Shown one piece after another: positions 6,778-11,865 of a stretch of 11,865 bases of DNA. The stretch is from JANQQZ01 sp039179915 (GTDB lineage Bacteria > Planctomycetota > Phycisphaerae > Phycisphaerales > UBA1924): contig JBCDEF010000080.1 in assembly GCA_039179915.1 (NCBI GenBank), positions 1 to 11,865 on the forward strand, given 5' to 3'. The position numbers were made by a program, and so were the translations under genes. The first letter of the stretch is position 1. Every line of letters starts with the position of its first letter. The notes under the pieces were generated by a model. It worked only from the letters and a program-made list of their open reading frames with translations, made no database searches and was not told the DNA's origin.

Positions 6778-7114
6778 GCCCACCGATATCCAGATCTCGA
6801 CCGAAGTCATCGGCTCCGCGGCCGTGGTCCGTCCCGTGGGCGATATCGACCTGAGCCGCTCGCCCGTGCTCCGCGAATCGATCAAGGGCGTGCTGCTCGA
6901 CAAGCCCGCGCGGCTCGTGGTCGACCTCGCCGGCGTCGAATATATGGACAGCTCCGGTGTCGCCACCCTGGTCGAAGCGATGCAGCTGACCAAGAAGGGC
7001 GGCCACGTTCTGGTGCTCTGCTCGCTGACCGACCGCGTCCGCTCGATCTTCGAGATCGCGCGGCTCGAGCAGGTCTTCCGCATCGAAGACGACCTCGAAT
7101 CGGCCCTCGGCTAA
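6770..7114 (+). CDS. STAS-domain protein (anti-sigma factor antagonist RsbV-like or MlaB-like)
   Basis: A 114-residue single STAS domain. Its core is VVDLAGVEYMDSSGVATLVE; Ser61 (with Ser62) in MDSSG is at the place phosphorylated in SpoIIAA and RsbV, and the end is the usual EQVFRIEDDLESALG. With the RsbW-like gene before it, the simplest reading is a partner-switching antagonist. An MlaE permease follows after 26 bases, however, and the STAS protein MlaB is a subunit of the MlaFEDB lipid transporter, so a transporter role is also plausible. Both may apply: the kinase could control the transporter through this protein (inference). The GTG at 6770 overlaps the upstream stop in GTGGATGA, with GGGAG at 6755-6759, implying coupled translation and near-equal amounts. 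Confidence 0.9.
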   Translation: MDEPTDIQISTEVIGSAAVVRPVGDIDLSRSPVLRESIKGVLLDKPARLVVDLAGVEYMDSSGVATLVEAMQLTKKGGHVLVLCSLTDRVRSIFEIARLEQVFRIEDDLESALG

Positions 7115-7140
7115 GCCCGCAGCCCCCTCGGAGCCGACCG

Positions 7141-7965
7141 ATGCCACGCCCACGCCGCTTCAGCCCGCTCGCACCCGTCGCGGGCCTCGGCGGCCGGGCG
7201 ATCGATATCGTCGATCACACCGGCTCGGTCGTGCTGCTGGTCTTCGAAGCGATGGGCTGGGTGCTCCGCGCGATGGTCGGGCGGCACCGGCTCGGCAAGG
7301 CCGCCATCGTTACGCAGATGCTCCGCGTGGGTGTCCGTTCGATCTTTATCGTCTCGCTTGTTTCCGCGGCCGTGGGCCTGATCCTGGCGCTGAACATGGC
7401 CCCGCCGCTTGAAGCCTTCGGCTCCAAAGATCTGGTCGCGAATATCGTTGGCGTCGCGGTGCTCCGCGAGCTGGGCCCGCTGATGGCCGGCATCGTGCTG
7501 ACAGGCTTCGCGGGCGCAGCGATCGCCGCCGAGATCGGCACCATGGTCGTCGGCGAAGAGATCGAGGCGCTCGAGGTCCACGCGCTCAACCCCGTCCGCT
7601 TCCTCATCGTGCCGCGGGTCGTCGCCAGCGTCGTCAGCATGCTTGTGCTCGCCGTGATCTCGAACGTCATGGCGATCGGCTCGGCCATGCTCGTCAGCCA
7701 GATTGTGCTCGGGATCCCCTTCGTTGTGTTCTGGGAAAACATGCTCTTCCAGGTCAAGGGCTGGGATTTCTGGACCGGTGTGGTCAAGGCGGGCATCTTC
7801 GGCCTGCTGATCGGCTCGATCGCCTGCGCCAACGGCATGAAGGTCACCGGCGGGGCCGCGGGCGTCGGCCGGGCCACCACCTCGACCGTCGTGCAGTGCA
7901 TCGTGTCGATCGTGATCGCGGATGTGGTCTTCACCGCGATCTTCTATATCTTTGATTTGAACTAG
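7141..7965 (+). CDS. mlaE: MlaE-family ABC transporter permease
   Basis: A 274-residue inner-membrane permease of the MlaE/YrbE family, which moves phospholipid or other hydrophobic substrates across the envelope with an MlaF ATPase and MCE-domain MlaD. The signature is VLRELGPLMAGIVLTGFAG followed by AAIAAEIGTM (107-134) and EEIEALEVHALNP. Hydrophobic segments lie at about 66-86, 100-130, 155-190, 215-231 and 248-270. Near the C-terminus GMKVTGGAAGVGRATT matches the conserved loop before the last helix. GGAG at 7130-7133 precedes the ATG by seven bases. It ends the group begun at 5885. No MlaF or MlaD follows: the next gene is on the other strand, so the partners must be encoded elsewhere. 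The family usually has Gly-Arg in the central motif; here it reads GFAGAAIAAE. Confidence 0.9.
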   Translation: MPRPRRFSPLAPVAGLGGRAIDIVDHTGSVVLLVFEAMGWVLRAMVGRHRLGKAAIVTQMLRVGVRSIFIVSLVSAAVGLILALNMAPPLEAFGSKDLVANIVGVAVLRELGPLMAGIVLTGFAGAAIAAEIGTMVVGEEIEALEVHALNPVRFLIVPRVVASVVSMLVLAVISNVMAIGSAMLVSQIVLGIPFVVFWENMLFQVKGWDFWTGVVKAGIFGLLIGSIACANGMKVTGGAAGVGRATTSTVVQCIVSIVIADVVFTAIFYIFDLN

Positions 7966-7981
7966 CGTCCGGGTCTGCAGC

Positions 7982-8017
7982 CAGGCCCGTCTTCAGGCCT
8001 GTACTCAGGCCCGGAAC
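7982..8017 (-). repeat. 12-base tandem repeat across the ubiA-like stop codon
   Basis: On the minus strand three 12-base units run GGCCTGAGTACA, GGCCTGAAGACG, GGCCTGGCTGCA. On the plus strand CAGGCC recurs at 7982, 7994 and 8006. The first unit contains the real TGA (8007-8005). The second puts another in-frame TGA twelve bases later, and the third has TGG at that place. The period is exactly four codons. Confidence 0.7.
7996..8011. terminator. Possible bidirectional hairpin between convergent genes
   Basis: GGCCTG-TACT-CAGGCC forms a perfect six-pair GC-rich stem with a four-base loop. It sits in the 39-base gap between the permease and the ubiA-like gene and covers the latter's stop codon. 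It lacks a T-tract on either side. It arises from the 12-base repeats, so its role as a terminator is only possible. Confidence 0.3.
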
Positions 8018-8985
8018 TCGAGCGGCTGCTCCACGATCGAGTACGCCTCTCGAAGCAGCGTCATCCCGAGCACGCCCGCGACCGCCAGCCCGATCAGTGG
8101 CACCGCCGCGGTCACCTGCCCGGCGCCGACCAGCCAGGCGCACGCGTAAAACGCAGGCCAGAGCGAGCCGTACCGCCGGATCTTCTCGGCCACCCGCGGC
8201 CCCGAGCCGAGCCGGCTGATCCGCCGAACGCAGACGATCACCAGCAGCACCACCGTCCCGCCGACCCAGGCCAGCACGCTCAGAGGCGTCCACTCGGGCC
8301 AGATCGCCCCGTCCGGTTGCTGCGCGGGGCCGGACCACAGCAGCCACGCCGCGCTGAGCGCCCAGCCCGCCAGCGCGAACAAGACCGCCCGCACGCTCAG
8401 ACGCGGGGAACGCCGCTCCAGCAGATGCGAGACCAGCCCGATCAGCAGCGCGTGCGTCATCACCAGCACCACCGGCCAGGTAAACACCAGGTTCACGTTC
8501 GGCACGATCATGTGCCCGGCATACACCACCGAGAGCATCGGCAGACCGAACGCCGGCACGAAGCGGCCCGCGGCGTTGTATGCCGTGATCGCTCCCGCCA
8601 CCAGGACCGTTAGCAGCACCGCCGGCATGCCCAACGCCGCCGCGCCCAGGATCGCCACCAAGAGCGTCCCGACGGCCAGCGACAACGCCGACTCGATCGA
8701 GATCCGCTCGGCCGCCAGCGGCCGGTTCGGACGCAGCGTCCGGTCACGTTTGGCGTCGATCACATCGTTCAGCGTCGCGCCGAACGCGTAGAGCCCGAGC
8801 GCCGAGACCGCCGAGCAGCCATAGAGGATCCAGGGGTGCGAGACATCCAGCACGCCCGTGCCGGGCTCCTCCGCGAACGAGCGGGACCAGGCGATGACGA
8901 ACCAGACATTGGCGACGGCGGCGAACGCCCCGGTCACGCGGGTGAGCTGGAAGACCGCCGCGAATCGCTGCACCAGCCCGCGCAT
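8005..8985 (-). CDS. UbiA-superfamily membrane prenyltransferase, atypical second motif
   Basis: A 326-residue polytopic protein of the UbiA superfamily, which transfers prenyl groups to aromatic or other acceptors in quinone, haem or lipid synthesis. About eight or nine hydrophobic segments are visible. The first Asp-rich motif is intact: LNDVIDAKRDRTLRPNRP (Asn73, Asp74, Asp77, Asp81, Arg85). The second Asp-rich motif expected near residue 185-200 is absent: the matching loop reads GLVSHLLERRSPRLS, with Glu190 the only acid. This makes the substrate uncertain and may mean altered catalysis. The ATG at 8985 (MRGLVQRF) is chosen over the longer open frame to 9135, because a membrane-protein N-terminus starts here and TACCAT ends six bases upstream. 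It is divergent from ribH and convergent with the permease. Confidence 0.8.
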   Translation of the reverse strand: MRGLVQRFAAVFQLTRVTGAFAAVANVWFVIAWSRSFAEEPGTGVLDVSHPWILYGCSAVSALGLYAFGATLNDVIDAKRDRTLRPNRPLAAERISIESALSLAVGTLLVAILGAAALGMPAVLLTVLVAGAITAYNAAGRFVPAFGLPMLSVVYAGHMIVPNVNLVFTWPVVLVMTHALLIGLVSHLLERRSPRLSVRAVLFALAGWALSAAWLLWSGPAQQPDGAIWPEWTPLSVLAWVGGTVVLLVIVCVRRISRLGSGPRVAEKIRRYGSLWPAFYACAWLVGAGQVTAAVPLIGLAVAGVLGMTLLREAYSIVEQPLEFRA

Positions 8986-8991
8986 GCCGCG

Positions 8992-8997
8992 ATGGTA
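8992..8997 (-). promoter_or_regulatory. Start-proximal -10 box TACCAT for the ubiA-like gene
   Basis: On the minus strand TACCAT ends six bases before the ATG at 8985. The same hexamer precedes ribH on the opposite strand. No Shine-Dalgarno sequence precedes the ATG. The -35 position 17 bases upstream reads GCGAAT, a poor match. A leaderless transcript is predicted. Confidence 0.5.
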
Positions 8998-9070
8998 CCG
9001 CCCTTCGCCTGGGCATTCGCCGCGGCGGGCCAAGTCGGCCCCGGCTTCGTCGGTCCGGCTGGCTCGGCCC

Positions 9071-9099
9071 CGGACCGGCCGTGGCCGACGCACTACCAT
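9071..9099 (+). promoter_or_regulatory. Putative promoter of ribH-nusB-ftsY (CGGACC - 17 - TACCAT)
   Basis: TACCAT (9094-9099) ends seven bases before the GTG start of ribH. CGGACC (9071-9076) lies at a 17-base spacing and shares the GAC core of TTGACA. The predicted start lies on or next to the GTG, leaving no room for an FMN riboswitch or a ribosome-binding leader. Confidence 0.5.
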
Positions 9100-9106
9100 C
9101 CGCCGC

Positions 9107-9625
9107 GTGCACGACCACCTACCTATTGCTGTCATCGTCAGCCGCTACAACGCCGCGGTGACCGACGAGCTCGCCCGGGGCGCGACGACCGAGCTGGCCC
9201 GGCTGGGTCATGTCGCGGCCGTGATTGATGCGCCGGGCGCGTTCGAGCTGCCGGTGATCGCCGCCCATTGCGTCGATTCCGGCGCGTACGCGGCGGTGGT
9301 CTGCCTCGGCTGCCTGGTTCGGGGCGAGACACGGCACGACCGCTACATCGCCGGGTCGGTCGCGAACGCGATCGCGCGGCTCTCGGTCGAGTCGGGCGTG
9401 CCCGTCGCCTTCGGCGTGATCACCGCCGAGACGGCCGAGCAGGCCCGCGACCGCGCGGGCGGGGCGAAGGGCAACAAGGGCGAAGAGGCCGCACGGGCGG
9501 CCGTCGCCGCGCTGCGGTCGATCCGGGCGATCGAAGAGGCGGTCGCCGCGGGCGATCCGGCGGCCGTTGCACCGACCACCACCGAAGCCCTGCCCGACAA
9601 GTCGGCGGCTTCGACACAGGCGTAA
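9107..9625 (+). CDS. ribH: 6,7-dimethyl-8-ribityllumazine synthase
   Basis: A 172-residue lumazine synthase, catalysing the penultimate step of riboflavin synthesis: condensation of 5-amino-6-ribitylamino-uracil with dihydroxybutanone phosphate. Family motifs are IAVIVSRYNAAVTDEL near the start, IDAPGAFELPV, CLGCLVRGETRHDRYIA with the catalytic-region His, FGVITAETAEQARDRAG and KGNKGEEAARAAVAAL. Most homologues are about 155 residues; here an Ala/Thr/Pro-rich tail of some 20 residues follows (AAVAPTTTEALPDKSAAS), probably disordered. The GTG at 9107 is the only start that gives a normal N-terminus, and TACCAT lies seven bases before it. It heads a ribH-nusB-ftsY run; ribH next to nusB is a widespread arrangement. 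Confidence 0.96.
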   Translation: MHDHLPIAVIVSRYNAAVTDELARGATTELARLGHVAAVIDAPGAFELPVIAAHCVDSGAYAAVVCLGCLVRGETRHDRYIAGSVANAIARLSVESGVPVAFGVITAETAEQARDRAGGAKGNKGEEAARAAVAALRSIRAIEEAVAAGDPAAVAPTTTEALPDKSAASTQA

Positions 9626-9635
9626 CGCGAGCACC

Positions 9636-10109
9636 ATGGCCGACCCACGCACCATCCGACGGCTCGCCTTTCAGGCGCTCTACCAGTTCGACGCCTCGGG
9701 CGGCGCCGCGATCGATCTCTCGGGGCTCGAGGGCGGCGCGTCGCTCACCCCCGGCGAGCAGCGGCGAGTGCTGGCGCTGGCCGAGGGCGCGTTCGCCAAC
9801 CGCGGGCAGGCCGACGCCGCCTTCGCGGCCTTCGCGCCAGAGTGGCCCGCCCACCGCCAGCCGGCCGTCGACCGAGCCGTGCTCCGGCTGGCCTATTTCG
9901 AGATGCTCTCGGGCCGGACGCCCCCCAAGGTCGCGATCACCGAGGCCGTCCGGCTCGCCGAGTCGTTCAGCACCAAGAAATCGCCCGCGTTTGTCAACGG
10001 CGTGCTCGACAAGCTCTTCAAGCAGCTCGATCGTTTCCCGCCGATCCAGACCGACCAGCCTGACGACCAGATCGAGCCTGCGGGCGCGGCGCCGGGCGAG
10101 GGGGCCTGA
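9636..10109 (+). CDS. nusB: Transcription antitermination factor NusB
   Basis: A 157-residue NusB, an all-helical RNA-binding protein that with NusE (S10) binds boxA in rRNA leaders and supports antitermination. The N-terminal RRLAFQALYQFD helix is typical. The C-terminal half carries AVDRAVLRLAYFEML, PPKVAITEAVRLAESF and SPAFVNGVLDKL, which are family hallmarks. A short acidic and Pro/Gly tail follows (about 137-157). The ATG at 9636 starts ten bases after the ribH stop with only a weak CGAG upstream, so translation is probably coupled to ribH. The stop is four bases before the ftsY GTG. Confidence 0.95.
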   Translation: MADPRTIRRLAFQALYQFDASGGAAIDLSGLEGGASLTPGEQRRVLALAEGAFANRGQADAAFAAFAPEWPAHRQPAVDRAVLRLAYFEMLSGRTPPKVAITEAVRLAESFSTKKSPAFVNGVLDKLFKQLDRFPPIQTDQPDDQIEPAGAAPGEGA

Positions 10110-10113
10110 CGGC

Positions 10114-11052
10114 GTGGCGATCTTCAAGTCCGTGTTCAACCGCATCGGCCAGGGGCTGGCCAAGACGCGTGAAGCCGTCTTCGGCACGCTCGTCAACCGC
10201 CTGACCGGCCGCACGCTCGACGAGGGGCTCATCGCCGAGATCCACGCCACGCTGATCCGGGCCGATGTCGGCGTCAGGACCACCGACCGGCTCGTCGCGG
10301 GCATCCGCGACGACCACCGCGCCGGCAAGCTCACCCGCGGCGAGGATGTGCTCGACTATCTCAAACGCGAGCTCAAAGCGATGTGGCCCGAAGAAGACCG
10401 CTCGCTGCGGTTCGCCGATGCTGGCCCAACCGTCATGCTCGTGACCGGGGTCAACGGCGCCGGCAAGACCACCAGCATCTCCAAGCTCGCCAAGCTGCTG
10501 CGCGATGACGGCAAGACCGTCCTGCTGGGCGCGTGCGACACCTTCCGAGCCGGAGCCGTGCGGCAACTCGAGATCTGGGGCGAGCGGCTGGGGGTCGATG
10601 TCGTCAAGGGGCAGCAGGGGGGCGACCCGGCCGCGGTCGCGTTCGACGCCTGCCGCGCGGGCGTCGCCCGCGGCGTCGATGTGGTCATCCTTGATACCGC
10701 CGGCCGCCTGCAGACCCAGGCCGGGCTGATGGACCAGCTCACCAAGATCCGCCGCGTCGCGTCCAAGCACGTCGAGGGCGCACCGCACGAAACGCTGCTC
10801 GTGCTCGACGCCACCGCCGGCCAGAACGCGCTGCGCCAGGCTGAGGGCTTCGCCGAGTCCGCCGGCGTCACCGGCATCGTGCTGGCCAAGCTCGACGGGA
10901 CCGCCCGCGGCGGCATGGCCGTCGCCGTCCGCGAGCAGACCAGCATCCCCGTCAAGCTCGTCGGCACCGGTGAGACGCCCGATGACATCGAGCCCTTCGA
11001 CCCGGAACGGTTCGTCGAGGCGATGTTCACAGAGCCGGCATCGCCCGCCTGA
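10114..11052 (+). CDS. ftsY: Signal recognition particle receptor FtsY
   Basis: A 312-residue FtsY, the SRP-receptor GTPase that docks ribosome-SRP complexes at the membrane for co-translational insertion. The acidic A domain is almost missing, leaving a short amphipathic start (AIFKSVFNRIGQGLAKTRE) that could bind membrane directly. The N domain spans about 20-100. The G domain has the P-loop TGVNGAGKTTS (111-121), DTFRAGAVRQLE (142-153), DTAGRLQT (194-201), LDATAGQNAL (231-240), AKLDGTARGG (258-267) and GTGETPDDIEPFDPERF (284-300). The GTG at 10114 lies four bases after the nusB stop, with GAGGGG at 10098-10103. The open frame extends back to 9268 but there it overlaps ribH and nusB and is not coding. 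The stop lies in a 12-base repeat array. Confidence 0.97.
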   Translation: MAIFKSVFNRIGQGLAKTREAVFGTLVNRLTGRTLDEGLIAEIHATLIRADVGVRTTDRLVAGIRDDHRAGKLTRGEDVLDYLKRELKAMWPEEDRSLRFADAGPTVMLVTGVNGAGKTTSISKLAKLLRDDGKTVLLGACDTFRAGAVRQLEIWGERLGVDVVKGQQGGDPAAVAFDACRAGVARGVDVVILDTAGRLQTQAGLMDQLTKIRRVASKHVEGAPHETLLVLDATAGQNALRQAEGFAESAGVTGIVLAKLDGTARGGMAVAVREQTSIPVKLVGTGETPDDIEPFDPERFVEAMFTEPASPA

Positions 11053-11100
11053 TCTCTGGCCTGATTTCTGGCCTGATCTCTGGCCTGTTCTCTGGCATGA
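11050..11100 (+). repeat. 12-base tandem repeat that repeats the ftsY stop codon
   Basis: Four units run TGATCTCTGGCC, TGATTTCTGGCC, TGATCTCTGGCC, TGTTCTCTGGCA, followed by a further TGA at 11098. Because 12 is a multiple of three, TGA codons recur in the ftsY frame at 11050, 11062, 11074 and 11098, with TGT at 11086. The GGCCTG core and the 12-base period match the array at the ubiA-like stop. No long stem can form. Confidence 0.85.
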
Positions 11101-11115
11101 TCCAGCGGGCGTCGG

Positions 11116-11144
11116 CGGACTCCCCACCCGAGCAGCCGTAGAAT
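11116..11144 (+). promoter_or_regulatory. Putative promoter of the thymidylate-kinase-like gene (CGGACT - 17 - TAGAAT)
   Basis: TAGAAT (11139-11144) ends six bases before the GTG at 11151. CGGACT (11116-11121) lies 17 bases upstream with a GAC core, nearly the same as the ribH promoter. It sits after the ftsY repeat array, suggesting a separate leaderless transcript. Confidence 0.55.
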
Positions 11145-11150
11145 GATGCT

Positions 11151-11865
11151 GTGGAAAACCCCGCAGTGTCGAACCCGTCGTCCGCGTACCACCCCGCCGT
11201 GCCCGCCGCACCGAGCGGTGTCGGCGAGGAGGTCGGCTTCCGCGGCCGGCCGCCGGGGGGTGCCTACCCGCTGTCCGGCCGCGCCCCGGTCAATATCAGC
11301 AGTCTCCCGGGTGCTCTGATCTGTCTTGAAGGCACCGACAGCGTCGGCCGATCGACGCACATCGCGCTGCTGCGCGAGTGGTGCGAGCACGCGGGCTTCG
11401 GCGTGATCCACACCGAGCTCGCCCTCTCGCCGCTGGTCAGCGAGGGGCTCAAGCGGGCCAAAGAGGGTCACACCCTCGGCCCGCTGACCATGGACCTGTT
11501 CTACATGACCGATCTGGCCGACCGGATCGAGACGCAGATCCTGCCCGCGCTCCGCGCCGGGTTCGTCGTGCTGACCGACCGCTACGTCTACTCGGCCATG
11601 GCGCGCTCGATCGTCCGTGGCTCGCAGAGCGACTGGGTCGAGGACGCCTTCCGCTTCGCGCCGACGCCCGACGCGGTGATCTACCTGGATATCGACATCG
11701 GCAGGCTCGTGCCGCGGACCCTCGCCTCGGGCAGCTTCGATTACTGGGAATCCGGCATGGACTTCCAAGAAGAACGCGATATCTTCGGCTCCTTCCGCCG
11801 ATACCAGGCCAGGCTCCTGGAGGTGTTCGATCAGCTCGCCGACCGCTACAACTTCACTCGCGTCG
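11151..11865 (+). CDS. Thymidylate-kinase-like P-loop protein with Walker A Lys-to-Arg change (3' end beyond window)
   Basis: An open frame of 238 codons runs from GTG 11151 off the window end. It resembles dTMP kinase, which phosphorylates dTMP with ATP. The nucleotide loop reads CLEGTDSVGRSTH (59-70), where Arg67 replaces the invariant Lys of GxxGKST. The DRY motif is present in VVLTDRYVYSAMARSIVRG (139-157), along with the usual LGPLTMDLFYMTDLADRIE and ILPALRAG segments. Some 55 residues of Ser/Pro/Gly-rich sequence precede the P-loop, whereas typical Tmk proteins start almost at it. The start is supported by TAGAAT six bases upstream and by the lack of an upstream ribosome site. It may be a divergent subfamily of kinases, a kinase with altered ATP handling, or a non-catalytic homologue; I favour a subfamily, as I recall similar GRST loops in other phyla but cannot check. 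Confidence 0.8.
   Translation, partial: MENPAVSNPSSAYHPAVPAAPSGVGEEVGFRGRPPGGAYPLSGRAPVNISSLPGALICLEGTDSVGRSTHIALLREWCEHAGFGVIHTELALSPLVSEGLKRAKEGHTLGPLTMDLFYMTDLADRIETQILPALRAGFVVLTDRYVYSAMARSIVRGSQSDWVEDAFRFAPTPDAVIYLDIDIGRLVPRTLASGSFDYWESGMDFQEERDIFGSFRRYQARLLEVFDQLADRYNFTRV

Noticed and set aside
8986..9106. FMN riboswitch before ribH
   Set aside because: The 121-base gap holds two divergent start-proximal promoters and shows no RFN-element conserved segments; a leader of that size would not fit the TACCAT position.
9268..10113. Possible long N-terminal extension of FtsY
   Set aside because: The stretch overlaps ribH and nusB in another frame and is Arg/Ser/Pro-rich; the GTG at 10114 gives a normal FtsY start.
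11050..11100. Intrinsic terminator after ftsY
   Set aside because: The units are direct repeats, stems are limited to GGCC/GGCC of four pairs, and no T-tract follows.
10018..11768. Long minus-strand open frames (397 and 470 codons) opposite ftsY and the tmk-like gene
   Set aside because: They are antisense to clearly conserved FtsY and kinase motifs and low in complexity (for example GQRSGQKSGQRSG from the 12-base repeats), as expected in GC-rich DNA.
1..11865. Novel defence, mobile or biosynthetic gene system
   Set aside because: All genes fall in recognisable housekeeping, envelope or secreted families; there are no integrases, transposases, toxin-antitoxin pairs, nucleases or composition breaks that I can see.

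Overview
The window is GC-rich chromosomal DNA with dense coding on both strands. It looks like a planctomycete, most likely class Phycisphaerae. This is inferred from a dockerin-like C-terminal tail on a secreted protein, an FG-GAP secreted protein, a small HEAT-like envelope protein, strong G/C preference at third codon positions, and start-codon-proximal promoters. No rRNA, tRNA, CRISPR array, integrase, transposase or phage gene was seen. No intergenic gap exceeds about 125 bases.

Layout. (1) 36-1841 (+): secreted glycoside-hydrolase-like protein with a DUF5060-like N-terminus and a dockerin-like C-terminus. (2) 1904-2497 (+): cytoplasmic thioredoxin/peroxiredoxin-like protein with a CNHC active site. 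(3) 2520-2933 (-): YjbQ/UPF0047 protein. (4) 3056-4219 (+): secreted seven-repeat FG-GAP beta-propeller. (5) 4224-5789 (-): GMP synthase GuaA, convergent with the propeller gene and only 4 bases from it. (6) 5885-7965 (+): a tight group of a HEAT-like putative lipoprotein, an RsbW-like ATPase/kinase, an RsbV/MlaB-like STAS protein and an MlaE-type lipid-transport permease; the first three overlap. (7) 8005-8985 (-): UbiA-superfamily membrane prenyltransferase. (8) 9107-11052 (+): ribH-nusB-ftsY. (9) 11151 to the window end (+): a thymidylate-kinase-like protein, cut by the edge, with Arg in place of the Walker A Lys.

How the genes work together. ribH-nusB-ftsY is a housekeeping set (riboflavin, transcription antitermination, SRP receptor) and guaA is purine metabolism. 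The 5885-7965 group is the most suggestive module: a kinase and STAS pair of the partner-switching type lies directly before an MlaE permease, and in Mla transporters a STAS protein (MlaB) is a genuine subunit. The two secreted proteins fit extracellular polysaccharide or adhesion work.

Two DNA-level patterns stand out. First, five genes (2933-, 5885+, 8985-, 9107+, 11151+) have a -10-like hexamer (TAGAAT, TACCAT or TACCGT) ending only 5-7 bases before the start codon, which predicts leaderless mRNAs; most genes inside operons have Shine-Dalgarno sequences instead. Second, two unrelated genes (ubiA-like and ftsY) end in 12-base tandem repeats with a shared GGCCTG core that repeats the TGA stop in frame. 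I see no clear novel defence or mobile system; the best candidates for new biology are the STAS/kinase/MlaE module, the leaderless promoters and the stop-codon repeats.
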